From Curtobacterium pusillum (GTDB lineage: Bacteria > Actinomycetota > Actinomycetes > Actinomycetales > Microbacteriaceae): 64,000 nt of DNA. A model generated the notes under the pieces. That model was not told the origin of the DNA and did no database searches. It saw only the letters and a list, made by a program, of their open reading frames with translations. Positions 9,144 to 17,760 of this stretch are shown piece after piece (the first letter of the stretch is position 1; every line of letters starts with the position of its first letter). A program made the translations under genes and the position numbers. The DNA is taken from positions 549,261 to 613,260 of the forward strand of contig NZ_VDZH01000001.1 in the NCBI RefSeq assembly GCF_007673235.1, given 5' to 3'.

Positions 9144-10630
9144 GCGTCTTCGCCGACTGGATCGAGGAGGAGTCCCTCGCCGAGGCCTCGATCCCGATCG
9201 TGGGCAGCCTGTACCGCCGGCAGAACGTCGTCACCACGATCCACGGCCGACGACTCGTGGGGTTGTCGGCGAACCAGGTGCTCAAGGCGCACCGGTTCGC
9301 CCGACACCTCGACGGCACCGAACTGCACCCGTCCGAGACGTTCCCGGTCCTGCGTGCCCTGGCCACGCTCGACCTGGGGCCGGCGGTCGTCGACGTCGCG
9401 GCGCTGCTCCGCCGCCACCGCGAGCTGTTGGCAGGGGACTCCGCTCCCAGCGACCTCGGCACGTTCCTCCGCACCGAGCTCGCCGACGTCGTCGGCCACG
9501 GGTCGGAGGCGCTCGCACCGACCGATGTCGTCCTCTACGGCTTCGGTCACATCGGACGGCTCGTCACCCGGATCCTGCTCGCCCGCGCCGGCGGGGCGAG
9601 CGGTCTGCGACTCCGCGCCGTCGTCCTCCGCCCCGGCGGCCCGGGCGACCTGGCGAAGCGCGCGAGCCTGCTCCGACGCGACTCCATCCACGGCCCGTTC
9701 GACGGCACGATCACCGTCGACGAGACCGCGCAGACCATCACGGCGAACGGCACCGTCATCCAGGTGATCCGCGCGGAGGCGCCGGACCGCGTCGACTACC
9801 GGGCGCACGGGATCGAGGATGCCGTCGTCGTCGACTCGACCGGTAGCTGGCGGGACCGGGCGGGCCTCGAACGGCACCTCGCGGCACCGGGTGCCGGGCG
9901 GGTCCTGCTGACGACCGCGGCGAAGGGCGACGTCCCGAACATCGTGCACGGGGTGAACGACGCCGAGATCGCCGACGAGCGGATCCTCGCCGCGGCCAGT
10001 TGCACGACGAACGCGGTGACACCGATCCTCGCTGCCCTGCACGAGCGGTACGGGGTCCGGCACGGCCACGTCGAGACCGTGCACGCGTTCACGAACGACC
10101 AGAACCTCACCGACAACCACCACCGCGCCGACCGCCGGGGCCGTGCCGCGACGCTCAACATGGTGCTCACCGAGACCGGTGCGGCGAAGGCCGTCGGCGC
10201 GGCGTACCCGGAGCTCGCCGGACGCCTGACCGGCAACGCCATCCGCGTCCCGGTGTCGAACGGGTCGCTCGCCGTCCTGTCCCTGCAGCTCGACGGTGCG
10301 CCCGACCGCGACGAGCTGAACGCGTTCCTGCGCGACGTGTCCCTCGTGTCATCGCTCCGGCGACAGGTCGACTACGTCGAGTCACCGGAGTTCGCGTCCA
10401 CCGACGTGCTCGGCTCCCGCAAGGCCGGGGTGGTCGACGGCCTGGCGACCATCGCGGACGGCGACGGTTCGGCGGTGGTCTACGTCTGGTACGACAACGA
10501 GCACGGGTACTCGCGGCAGGTGGTCCGCGTGCTCGAGTCCATGACCGGCGTCCGCCTGCCCGCGTTCCCCCGGGACCGGGTGGACGCCGATGGCCGGTCG
10601 ATCGCGCCGCTCGCAGTGGCCGAGCGGTAG
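9140..10630 (+). CDS. gapB: Glyceraldehyde-3-phosphate dehydrogenase with N-terminal extension (GapB type)
   Basis: 496 residues. The first ~125 residues are an extra helical region typical of actinobacterial GapB/GapX; the Rossmann motif YGFGHIGR (133-140) follows, then the catalytic Cys288 in AASCTTNAVTPIL, the His region HVETVHAFTNDQNLTDNHH, and the C-terminal VVYVWYDNEHGYSRQVV. The usual ECTG before the active site is DSTG here. In Corynebacterium, GapB-type enzymes work in the gluconeogenic direction. The GTG start overlaps the carboxykinase-like stop (GTGA), giving translational coupling, and ppsA and a RamB-like regulator are nearby. A strong hairpin follows downstream. Confidence 0.93.
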   Translation: MSVFADWIEEESLAEASIPIVGSLYRRQNVVTTIHGRRLVGLSANQVLKAHRFARHLDGTELHPSETFPVLRALATLDLGPAVVDVAALLRRHRELLAGDSAPSDLGTFLRTELADVVGHGSEALAPTDVVLYGFGHIGRLVTRILLARAGGASGLRLRAVVLRPGGPGDLAKRASLLRRDSIHGPFDGTITVDETAQTITANGTVIQVIRAEAPDRVDYRAHGIEDAVVVDSTGSWRDRAGLERHLAAPGAGRVLLTTAAKGDVPNIVHGVNDAEIADERILAAASCTTNAVTPILAALHERYGVRHGHVETVHAFTNDQNLTDNHHRADRRGRAATLNMVLTETGAAKAVGAAYPELAGRLTGNAIRVPVSNGSLAVLSLQLDGAPDRDELNAFLRDVSLVSSLRRQVDYVESPEFASTDVLGSRKAGVVDGLATIADGDGSAVVYVWYDNEHGYSRQVVRVLESMTGVRLPAFPRDRVDADGRSIAPLAVAER

Positions 10631-10692
10631 CTCCCGACCGGGCCGGGGTGCCGGCCGTCCGGCCGAGCAGAGCGGCCCGACCGGGCCGATCC

Positions 10693-10730
10693 GGGGCCGT
10701 GTCCGCGCAGGGGTGTGGGGACACGGCCCC
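10693..10730 (+). terminator. Hairpin terminator after gapB
   Basis: Perfect 12 bp arms (GGGGCCGTGTCC at 10693-10704, complement at 10719-10730) with a 14 nt loop, about 63 bp after the gapB stop. No U-tract, as is common in GC-rich actinobacteria. Confidence 0.7.
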
Positions 10731-10792
10731 GTTGCCGTGCGCTGTCAGCACCCACCGCGTTGACTGGGGTGTCGGTCGAACGAGGAGTGCGT

Positions 10793-12373
10793 GTGCTGGG
10801 ACCTGAACTGGTGGTGGTGCTCGGCCTCGCCATCGCCCTGACGGCCGGCATCGCCGACCGCATCCGGGTGGCCCCGCCGGTGCTCCTGCTCGTGATCGGT
10901 GCCGGGCTCGCGTTCATCCCGGAGTTCGCGGACGTCGAGCTCCCCGCGGACGCCGTCCTGCTGCTGTTCCTTCCCGCGCTGCTCTACTGGGAGAGCCTCA
11001 CCACCTCGCTCCGGGAGATCCGCAAGAACCTCCGCGGCATCGTCCTGATGGGCACCCTCCTCGTCGTGGTCACCGCTGGCGCGGTCGCGGTCCTGCTGCA
11101 CCTGCTCGGCATGCCGTGGGGACCCGCCTGGGTCCTCGGCGCCGCCGTCGCCCCGACCGACGCCACCGCGGTCGGCGTCCTCACCAAGATGCTGCCGCGT
11201 CGGAACGTCACGGTGCTCCGCGCCGAGAGCCTGGTGAACGACGGCACCACCCTGGTGGTCTACGGGATCGCGGTCGCCGTCACCGTCGGCACGCAGGAGC
11301 TCACGTTCTGGGGCGTGTCCGGGATGCTCGCGCTGTCGTACCTCGGCGGTGTCGCCGCCGGACTCGCCGCCGCGTGGGTCGGCACCCTCGTCCTGCGCCG
11401 CGTCGACACCGTCGTCCTCGAGAACCTCGTGACGCTGCTCGTGCCGTTCGGTGCGTTCCTGGCCGCCGAGGCGATCGGCGCCTCTGGCGTGCTCGCCGTG
11501 GTGGCCGCCGGCATCGTCGTCAGCCAGGTCGGACCGAAGCTCGACCGTGCCGAGACCCGGCAGCAGGTCCGGGCGTTCTGGTCGTTCCTGACCTTCCTGC
11601 TCAACGGCGCCCTGTTCGTCCTGGTCGGCATCGAGGCGATGGTCGCCGCACGTGCCCTGGATCCCGCCGAACTCCTCCGTGCCGCCGGGGTGATCGCCGC
11701 GGTGGCGGTGCTCCTCGTCCTCGTGCGCTTCGCCTTCCTGAACGCCGCCGGCGGCACCGTCTGGCTCGTCACCCGTCGCACCGGCGGCGCACCCCGCGAG
11801 GGCCACCGCGACCGCCTCGTCAGCGGCTTCGCCGGGTTCCGCGGTGCGGTGTCGCTCGCCATGGCCGTCGCCGTCCCGCGCATGCTGGAGTCCGGCGATG
11901 CGTTCCCGGACCGCGACCTCATCGTCTTCGTCACCGCCGGGGTCGTCGTCGTCACCATCGTCGGCCAGGCGCTCGTGCTCCCCGCCGTCCTGCGCCGCGC
12001 TGCCCTTCCCGAGGACGAATCCGTCGGCGAGGAACGCCGCTACGCCGAGCGCACCGCGATCGAGGAGGCCCTCGACGCCCTCCCCCGGCTCGCCCGCTCG
12101 ACGGGAGCCGACCGCGCCACCGTCGACCGCGTGCGCAAGGACTACGAGGCCCACCTCGATGTCATCCAGGCGCGCGAGGAGGACGACGACGACCACCCCG
12201 CCCTGCAGCGGCACGACACCGCGGTCGCCCTCGAGCTGGCGCTCGTGCAGCACAAGGCCGCGACGCTCCTGCGGCTCCGCGACGCGGACGAGATCGACGA
12301 CCTGGTGCTCCGGCAGGTGCGTGCGGGCTACGACGCGGAGGAGGCGCGCCTGAGCGGCGCGGCTTCCGCCTGA
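10793..12373 (+). CDS. CPA1-family Na+(K+)/H+ antiporter
   Basis: 526 residues with about twelve membrane segments in the first 400, then a charged cytoplasmic tail. CPA1 landmarks: FLPALLYWESLTTSLREI, GAAVAPTDATAVGVL (the ion-binding TDA region), RAESLVNDGTTLVVYGIAV (the ND motif) and SGFAGFRGAVSLAMAVAVP. It probably exchanges protons for sodium or potassium at the cytoplasmic membrane for pH and salt homeostasis. The start is GTG at 10793, with GAGGAG 5 nt upstream; an in-frame GTG at 10787 lies within that ribosome binding site. No partner gene is adjacent. The ion specificity cannot be read from the sequence. Confidence 0.9.
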   Translation: MLGPELVVVLGLAIALTAGIADRIRVAPPVLLLVIGAGLAFIPEFADVELPADAVLLLFLPALLYWESLTTSLREIRKNLRGIVLMGTLLVVVTAGAVAVLLHLLGMPWGPAWVLGAAVAPTDATAVGVLTKMLPRRNVTVLRAESLVNDGTTLVVYGIAVAVTVGTQELTFWGVSGMLALSYLGGVAAGLAAAWVGTLVLRRVDTVVLENLVTLLVPFGAFLAAEAIGASGVLAVVAAGIVVSQVGPKLDRAETRQQVRAFWSFLTFLLNGALFVLVGIEAMVAARALDPAELLRAAGVIAAVAVLLVLVRFAFLNAAGGTVWLVTRRTGGAPREGHRDRLVSGFAGFRGAVSLAMAVAVPRMLESGDAFPDRDLIVFVTAGVVVVTIVGQALVLPAVLRRAALPEDESVGEERRYAERTAIEEALDALPRLARSTGADRATVDRVRKDYEAHLDVIQAREEDDDDHPALQRHDTAVALELALVQHKAATLLRLRDADEIDDLVLRQVRAGYDAEEARLSGAASA

Positions 12374-12417
12374 CGAGCGGCCTGGAGGCGCGACTCCAGC
12401 CCGCCCCGCGCGTTCAG

Positions 12418-12466
12418 TGTGCAGGAATGGTCGGGTTCGACGACCCCACTCGACCATTTCTGCTCA
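12418..12466. repeat. Intergenic palindrome, family A (degenerate copy)
   Basis: 19 bp arms (12418-12436, 12448-12466) with three mismatches, sharing AATGGTCG and its complement with the perfect copy at 14572. It lies between the convergent antiporter and EamA transporter genes. A family B half-site (CCTGGAGGCGCGA, 12381-12393) is just upstream. Confidence 0.75.
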
Positions 12467-12496
12467 GTGGACGCACGGCACACGGGCGCTCACGCG

Positions 12497-13540
12497 TCAG
12501 TGCATGTGCCGGTGGTGGGCGTCCGGGTAGTGCTCGTGCGTGTGGGTGATCCGCTCGTGGTGGTGTTCGTGCCGGTGCCAGGTGCCGGCGGGGACGGGTT
12601 CGTCGTGGTCGTGCTGGTGGTGTTCGTCGTGGGTGTGCCAGTGGTCGTGCGTCATCGGCTCGTGGGTGTGCTCGTGCTCGTGCCGTTCGGTCAGGTGCAG
12701 CCACACGCCGATCGCCATCAGGACGCCGGCGACCAGGAACGGCCAGGTGACCCGGTCGCCGAACGCGAAGGCGAGGACCGCACCGAAGAACGGGGCGATC
12801 GAGTAGTACGCGCCGGCGCGGGCGGTGCCGACGTGCCGCATCGCCACGATGAACAGCGCGAGGCTGACCCCGTACGCGAAGAACCCGACGACGAGCGCTC
12901 CGAACACTGCGGGCCATGCCGGCAACGTCGCACCGAGTGCGAACGCGAGGACGAGGTTCACGGGCCCGGCGACGACGCCCTTGACCGCGGCGAGCCAGGT
13001 CGCGTCGGTCAACGCGACCTTCCGGGTCAGGTTGTTGTCCAGCCCCCAGCACAGGCACGCGCCGAGGATCGCCAACGCCGGCCAGGGCGAGCCGAGGTTC
13101 GCCCCGGACGGCACGCTCAACACCACCGCGCCGGCCACGATCGCGACCATCCCGAGGGCGATCCGACGGTCGGAGTTCTCCCGGAACACGAACCACGCGA
13201 GTGCCGCGGTGAGCACCCCTTCCGCGTTCAGGAGCAGCGATGCCCCGGACGCCGGCATGTTCGCCAGTCCGAGCATCAGCAACACTGGACCGGCGACACC
13301 GCCGGCGGCGATCGCCCCCGCGAGGGGCACGACATCGGCCCGGGCCAGCCGCACGCGGGGTGCCCGACGGCCGACACGCAGCAGCGTCAGGCCGAGACCA
13401 GACCCGCAGTACAGCAGCCCGGCGAGCATCCAGGGGCTCGCGTCCCCGAGCAGGAGCTTCGCGAAGGGGGTCCCGGCGCCGAAGAGCACGGCGGAGAGCA
13501 GTGCCGCCTGCACGCCGCGGTTCCGGAGCGCCGCCGTCAC
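12497..13540 (-). CDS. EamA/DMT-family transporter with a histidine-rich cytoplasmic tail (candidate Ni/Co or Zn exporter)
   Basis: 347 residues. The first ~280 form ten hydrophobic segments in two EamA repeats (LLSAVLFGAGTPFAKLLL; LAILGACLCWGLDNNLTRKV). The last ~66 residues are hydrophilic and contain about 25 histidines in HEHEHTHE and HDHWHTHDEHH-type runs, which look like a divalent-metal binding tail. The gene starts with GTG overlapping the stop of a KmtR-like metal sensor (GTGA), so the two form an operon that is probably induced by metal. EamA proteins usually export amino acids or metabolites, so a metal role is inference from the tail and the regulator. Confidence 0.85.
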   Translation of the reverse strand: MTAALRNRGVQAALLSAVLFGAGTPFAKLLLGDASPWMLAGLLYCGSGLGLTLLRVGRRAPRVRLARADVVPLAGAIAAGGVAGPVLLMLGLANMPASGASLLLNAEGVLTAALAWFVFRENSDRRIALGMVAIVAGAVVLSVPSGANLGSPWPALAILGACLCWGLDNNLTRKVALTDATWLAAVKGVVAGPVNLVLAFALGATLPAWPAVFGALVVGFFAYGVSLALFIVAMRHVGTARAGAYYSIAPFFGAVLAFAFGDRVTWPFLVAGVLMAIGVWLHLTERHEHEHTHEPMTHDHWHTHDEHHQHDHDEPVPAGTWHRHEHHHERITHTHEHYPDAHHRHMH

Positions 13541-13884
13541 GAGCGGTGGTGCGACGCAGCGCCGACGACGTGCTCGGCCTGTTTCACCGCGTCGATCACG
13601 AGCTCCGAGGCGTGCTCGTCGGTGAGCCGGTAGAACACCGTCGTGCCGTCGCGCCGCGTGGACACCATCCGGGCGAGCCGCAGCTTCGCGAGGTGCTGCG
13701 AGACCGCCGCCGGGCTCTTGTCGACGACGTCCGCCAGGTGGTTCACGGACATCTCCTCGGCGCTCCGCAGCGCGAGGATGATCCGCACGCGCGTCGCGTC
13801 CGCGAGCATCGCGAAGACCTCGACGGCGAGTTCGACGTACTCCGACTCCGGATCAAGTCCGCATGGTTGCTTGTCTACGTGCAC
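13537..13884 (-). CDS. ArsR/SmtB-family metal sensor, KmtR-like
   Basis: 115 residues, a winged-helix repressor. The core (VEVFAMLADATRVRIILAL, AAVSQHLAKLRLARMVSTRR, DGTTVFYRL) resembles Mycobacterium tuberculosis KmtR, a Ni(II)/Co(II) sensor, including the C-terminal AEH and HH residues that supply metal ligands in KmtR (here QAEHVV and SHHRS). It probably represses its own operon with the His-tailed transporter and releases DNA on metal binding. The start is GTG at 13884. No ribosome binding site is visible, and TAGTAT (13891-13896, minus strand) lies only 6 nt upstream, which suggests a leaderless transcript. Confidence 0.88.
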   Translation of the reverse strand: MHVDKQPCGLDPESEYVELAVEVFAMLADATRVRIILALRSAEEMSVNHLADVVDKSPAAVSQHLAKLRLARMVSTRRDGTTVFYRLTDEHASELVIDAVKQAEHVVGAASHHRS

Positions 13885-13890
13885 ACGCAG

Positions 13891-13896
13891 ATACTA
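13891..13896 (-). promoter_or_regulatory. Candidate -10 element for the ArsR-transporter operon (leaderless)
   Basis: TAGTAT on the minus strand, 6 nt before the GTG start of the ArsR gene. That places transcription initiation at or very near the start codon. No good -35 match is seen, so confidence is limited. Confidence 0.45.
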
Positions 13897-13911
13897 ACGC
13901 AAGGAACGGGC

Positions 13912-13953
13912 GGACGGGAGGCACGGTGCCCGCTGGCACCGTGCCTCCCGTCC
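13912..13953. repeat. Intergenic palindrome, family B
   Basis: Perfect 19 bp arms (GGACGGGAGGCACGGTGCC at 13912-13930, complement at 13935-13953) with a 4 nt loop. It lies 9 bp after the DoxX stop codon and upstream of the ArsR promoter, so it probably terminates the DoxX transcript and insulates the metal operon. Confidence 0.85.
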
Positions 13954-13961
13954 GCCTCGTC

Positions 13962-14498
13962 CTACGATTCGTTCGCCGCGCCGTCGGACGCGAGCGCCTT
14001 GCGTCGCTGCGCGACCTGGACCGCGATCGCGACCGGCACGGCCGCGAGGGCGAGACCGCGCAGCCACGGGCGGTCGAACGCGTGCCGCGTCGCGTGGTCG
14101 AGCGAGACCGGACCCGGGCCGCCGAGTGCGAACATCGCCGCGGAGAACCCGAGGAACGCCGGGAACTCGAAGCCGCCGTCGGCGTTGAAGAACCCGTTCG
14201 GGGTGTGCACGCTGGTCGCCACGCCCATGGTCGTCGCGGCTCCGGCGCCCGCGATCGGGGTGGCCAGGCCGAGCGCCAGGGCCGCGCCGGAGCCGGCTTC
14301 CCCGACGCCCGCGAGCACGGCGTTCCGACGCGCGGGGCGGAACCCCATCGCGTCCATGCCCTTCGCGGTGCCCTCGATGCCGCCGCCGCCGAACGCGCCG
14401 AAGAGCTTCTGGGAGCCGTGCGACACGAGGACGGCTCCGAGTGCGATGCGGAGCAGGGTCTTGGCGGTGACGGATGCGGTGGTGGTGCGCGAGCTCAT
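13962..14498 (-). CDS. DoxX family membrane protein
   Basis: 178 residues with four hydrophobic segments. The N-terminus (LLRIALGAVLVSHGSQKLFGAFGG) and the GVGEAGSGAALALGLATP segment fit the DoxX family of small membrane proteins, associated in some actinobacteria with redox and thiol stress. No catalytic motif is known. It is a single gene between a family A palindrome upstream and a family B palindrome downstream. The start ATG is preceded by GGAGGACC. Its physiological role here is unknown. Confidence 0.85.
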   Translation of the reverse strand: MSSRTTTASVTAKTLLRIALGAVLVSHGSQKLFGAFGGGGIEGTAKGMDAMGFRPARRNAVLAGVGEAGSGAALALGLATPIAGAGAATTMGVATSVHTPNGFFNADGGFEFPAFLGFSAAMFALGGPGPVSLDHATRHAFDRPWLRGLALAAVPVAIAVQVAQRRKALASDGAANES

Positions 14499-14571
14499 GC
14501 GGTCCTCCGAGGGTCGGTGTGCCGACGACGGTACGCCGCACCGTGCCGCATGCCCGCGACCGTCCGTCCAC

Positions 14572-14620
14572 TGAGCAGAAATGGTCGAGTCGGATCACCC
14601 GACTCGACCATTTCTGCTCA
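14572..14620. repeat. Intergenic palindrome, family A (perfect copy)
   Basis: Perfect 22 bp arms (14572-14593 and 14599-14620; the arm begins TGAGCAGAAATGGTCGAG) with a 5 nt loop. It lies 27 bp beyond the flgE stop and marks the abrupt end of the flagellar operon, where it may act as terminator. Confidence 0.85.
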
Positions 14621-14646
14621 CTGAACGCGCAGCGAACGCGCTCCAC

Positions 14647-15822
14647 CTACCGCTTCAGGTTCGTCAGCTCCTGCAGCACCTCGTCCGAGGTCGTGATGAT
14701 GCGCGCGTTCGCCTGGAAGCCGCGCTGCGCCACGATCAGGTTCGTGAACTCCTGCGACAGGTCGACGTTCGACATCTCGAGCGTGCCCGACGCGAGCTGG
14801 CCGACACCGGGCGACCCCGGAGCACCGACCGACGCGTTGCCGGAGTTCGCGGTGGCACGGTAGCCCGAAGCGCCGGTCTTCTCCAGGCCGGCCGGGTTCG
14901 CGAACGTCGCGAGGGCGATGCGGCCGATGGCGAGCGACGCGCCGTTCGAGAAGCTGCCGACGACCGTGCCGTCCTTCGAGATCGAGTAGCCCTGCAGTGA
15001 GCCGGCCTCGTGGCCGTTCTGCGACGCGATCGACGCGGTGTTGAGCGACGCGAAGCCGGTGAGCTGGCGCATGTCGACGGTGATGCCCCCGACCGCGAGC
15101 GTCCCGCCGCTGGTGAGTGCGCCGTTCGCACCGAAGGCGATCGACGAGGTCGCCTGGGTGCCCTGACCGTCGGTCGCCGTGACGTCCCAACCGGTCGTGG
15201 TGCGCTTGTAGGCGATCGACATGGTGTGCTTCGCGCCGGACGCGTCGTACACGGTCGCGTCGCGGGTGATCACCGTGTCGACGGCGGTCTCGGACGGCAG
15301 GTTGCCGGTGACGCCGGCGGTCGTGGTGCGGACCGCGGGGGCGGCGGCGTCGAGCGGCAGGACGATGTCCGACAGTGCACCGTTCTCGTTGACGACGCCG
15401 TTCGTGGCCGGGTAGCCCTGGACGATCTTGCCGTCGGCGGTGACGAGGCGGCCGTCGGCGTCGAAGTCGAACGCACCGGCACGGGTGTAGACGGTGTCGT
15501 TGCCGAGGCGGGTGACGAAGAAGCCGTCGCCCGAGATCATCAGGTCGGTGGCCTTGCCGGTGGCCTGCGCGGAGCCCTGGGCGAAGTTCGTGGAGACGCC
15601 GGCGACCTGCACGCCGAGGCCGATCTGCGCCGGGTTCGTGCCACCGATGCCGGTCTGCGGTCCACCGGCACCCTGGGTCATCTGCGACAGGGTGTCCTGG
15701 AAGACCGTCGACGACGACTTGAAGCCGACCGTGTTGACGTTGGCGATGTTGTTGCCCGTGACGTCCAGCATCTGCTGGTGCGAACGGAGGCCGGAGATCC
15801 CGGAGTAGAGCGAGCGGAGCAT
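14647..15822 (-). CDS. flgE: Flagellar hook protein FlgE
   Basis: 391 residues. The N-terminus (LRSLYSGISGLRSHQQMLDV, then GNNIANVNTVGFKSS) and the C-terminus (LEMSNVDLSQEFTNLIVAQRGFQANARII) are the conserved rod/hook coiled-coil segments; DLMISGDGFFV opens the D1 region. It polymerises into the hook that links the rod to the filament junction. It is the last gene of the long minus-strand flgB operon, 38 bp after flgD. In many Gram-positive clusters flgE is followed by flbD, motAB, fliL, fliM/N and export genes. Here a palindrome and an unrelated DoxX gene follow instead. Confidence 0.95.
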   Translation of the reverse strand: MLRSLYSGISGLRSHQQMLDVTGNNIANVNTVGFKSSSTVFQDTLSQMTQGAGGPQTGIGGTNPAQIGLGVQVAGVSTNFAQGSAQATGKATDLMISGDGFFVTRLGNDTVYTRAGAFDFDADGRLVTADGKIVQGYPATNGVVNENGALSDIVLPLDAAAPAVRTTTAGVTGNLPSETAVDTVITRDATVYDASGAKHTMSIAYKRTTTGWDVTATDGQGTQATSSIAFGANGALTSGGTLAVGGITVDMRQLTGFASLNTASIASQNGHEAGSLQGYSISKDGTVVGSFSNGASLAIGRIALATFANPAGLEKTGASGYRATANSGNASVGAPGSPGVGQLASGTLEMSNVDLSQEFTNLIVAQRGFQANARIITTSDEVLQELTNLKR

Positions 15823-15860
15823 GGTGCGTCCTTTCGGAGAACGAGGAAGGAGAAGAGGGG

Positions 15861-16304
15861 TCAGGAAGCCGGAGCGGTGGTCGTGATGCCGGAGATCACG
15901 TCGAGTGCGACCTCCTTGCCGTTCACGGTGACCGTGGGCACGCTGTTCGCGTACGACACGGCCGAGGCGGTCCCGGTGACGGACGTGCCCGTCGCGGCGT
16001 CGGTGTAGCTGACCTGCTTCCCGACGAGGTTGGCGGCGGCGATCCGCATCTGGAGCGAGAAGTTCTCGTTCGCCGTCGTGGTCTGGTTCGTGATCTGCTC
16101 CATCATCGCGAGCTGCGTCTGCTGGCTGATCATCTGGTTCGTGTCCATCGGCGAGGACGGGTCCTGGTTCTGCAGCTGCGTGACGAGCAGCTTCATGAAC
16201 ACCTCGGAGTCCATCGTCTGCGACTTCTTCGAGGAGGCGTTCGCGGCGAGGGCCGCAGCCTGCGCGGCCTGGTCCACGCTGCCGGTGATGCCGTCGATCG
16301 GCAT
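15861..16304 (-). CDS. flgD: Flagellar hook assembly (capping) protein FlgD
   Basis: 147 residues, short for the family. The conserved N-terminal core is present (EVFMKLLVTQLQNQDPSSPMDTNQM, ISQQTQLAMMEQ). The region after it is a compact beta segment (VGKQVSYTDAATGTSV; VNGKEVALD) in place of the longer FnIII/tudor domains of enteric FlgD. It caps the growing hook during FlgE addition. It sits between fliK and flgE, the usual order for hook genes. Confidence 0.92.
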   Translation of the reverse strand: MPIDGITGSVDQAAQAAALAANASSKKSQTMDSEVFMKLLVTQLQNQDPSSPMDTNQMISQQTQLAMMEQITNQTTTANENFSLQMRIAAANLVGKQVSYTDAATGTSVTGTASAVSYANSVPTVTVNGKEVALDVISGITTTAPAS

Positions 16305-16344
16305 GGTCGTTCCCTTCGGTTCTGCCTGTGCTGGCGAACGTCGC

Positions 16345-17760
16345 TCAGGCGAGGACGTCGAGTCCGGCGGTGCGGACGGTGGGCGTGTGGGTGGTGCCGG
16401 GTCCGCGCGGGCTGAGCCGTGCCTCCAGGCCGGGGTCGCCGACGTCGGGGCGGAGCGTCCCGGCGGGCTGACGCTGCTCGCGTCCCGGGGCGTCGCCCGG
16501 GTGGTTCTGCGAGGAGAGGTCCATGGTCGTCGTCAGGCCGGTGCCCGACGCGTCGCGGCGGAGGTCCGGCAGGACCTGCCGCACCGCCTCGCGCCCCGCG
16601 TCGGAGGCCGCGAACAGCTCGACGTGCATGCCGTGCGTCGTGACGTGCGCGCGCACCGTGACCGGGCCGAGCGTGTCCGGCGTCACCTGGACGGTGACCA
16701 CGTGTTCGCCGGGGCCGGCCTGCGCGAGGGTGAACACCGGGCGGCTCAGCTGCTGCGCGAGCGGCGCGGGCGCGTTCGCGGTGGTCGAGCCGGACGTCGG
16801 TGCCGGCGCGCCGGTCGGGCTCGTGGTCGGGACGGCGAACGGCGTCTCGCCTCCGCGTGGGGCGGTGACTGCCTGGAGGCCCGGATCGCCCTGGCCGGCC
16901 GTGCCGCGGTCCGACCCGTGGCCGGTCTGGGCGCTGCTGCCCCCCGCCTCGGCGGCGGGTGCGATGGGCGCGGTGGGCGCGGTGACGGTGGTGGTCGTCG
17001 TGACGACCGGGGCCGGGCTCGTGGTGTCGGCACGCGGGCCGGTCGGTGCCGCCACGGCGAGGCCCGCGGTGCTGGCCGCCGCGGGCGGTGCCGTCGTGAC
17101 GGTCGACCCGGGGGTGGGAGCTGCCGTCGGGGTCGGGGTCGGGGCCGCCGTCGCGTGGGGCGCCGGGGTCGGTGCGGTCGGCGCGGGCGTGCCGACCGCC
17201 TCGGGCGCCGCGGTGGTCGTCGCTGACGGCGCAGTGGCCGCCGGGGACGCGGACGGAGTGTCGATCGCCGCGGGCAGGGCCTCGGACGGGCCAGCAGGTG
17301 CGGCGGGCACCGCGACGGCAGCCGGGGCGGTCACGACGTCCGGGGTCGGGAGGGCCGCCGTCGTCGGGACGGTCGTGGTCGCCGGCAGGGCCGTCGTCGG
17401 CGCAGCAGCGGTCGGTGCGGTCGGCGCGACGGCGGCAGGCGCGACGTCGGCGGGCACGGCGTCGGCGGGCGCGGCGGCGGTGGTCAGGACGGGGGCGACG
17501 AGCGGGGTCGTCGGGACGAGGACGTCGACGAGCGGGGTGGGCGCCGCGGCACCGCCGTCCGGGGCGGTCTGGGCATCGTCGTGCGACCGACCGCCGGCAG
17601 GCCGATCACGACCAGCTCCGACGGCCGGCGTGGTCCCGGAGTCGTGCCCGGCGGCGACCAGGGCGGCACCGAACGAGTCGGCACTCCCCTGGGCGGCGCC
17701 GGCGGCGGGCTTCGTCGCGGCGGCGGGTGCCGGTCCCGGCGTGGCGATCGTCATGCTCAT
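16345..17760 (-). CDS. fliK: Flagellar hook-length control protein FliK
   Basis: 471 residues. Residues about 70-330 are a low-complexity Ala/Pro/Thr/Val ruler region; the C-terminal domain (~350-440) carries the conserved FliK_C pattern LTLAQ..GEHVVTVQVTPDTLGPVTVRAHV..GMHVELFAA. It measures hook length and switches export specificity through FlhB, which is not in the window. The start at 17760 overlaps the upstream stop (ATGA) and has GGGGAG 6 nt away; an alternative ATG lies two codons in. Two CCTGGAGGC motif copies fall inside the gene (16417, 16872). Confidence 0.85.
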   Translation of the reverse strand: MSMTIATPGPAPAAATKPAAGAAQGSADSFGAALVAAGHDSGTTPAVGAGRDRPAGGRSHDDAQTAPDGGAAAPTPLVDVLVPTTPLVAPVLTTAAAPADAVPADVAPAAVAPTAPTAAAPTTALPATTTVPTTAALPTPDVVTAPAAVAVPAAPAGPSEALPAAIDTPSASPAATAPSATTTAAPEAVGTPAPTAPTPAPHATAAPTPTPTAAPTPGSTVTTAPPAAASTAGLAVAAPTGPRADTTSPAPVVTTTTTVTAPTAPIAPAAEAGGSSAQTGHGSDRGTAGQGDPGLQAVTAPRGGETPFAVPTTSPTGAPAPTSGSTTANAPAPLAQQLSRPVFTLAQAGPGEHVVTVQVTPDTLGPVTVRAHVTTHGMHVELFAASDAGREAVRQVLPDLRRDASGTGLTTTMDLSSQNHPGDAPGREQRQPAGTLRPDVGDPGLEARLSPRGPGTTHTPTVRTAGLDVLA

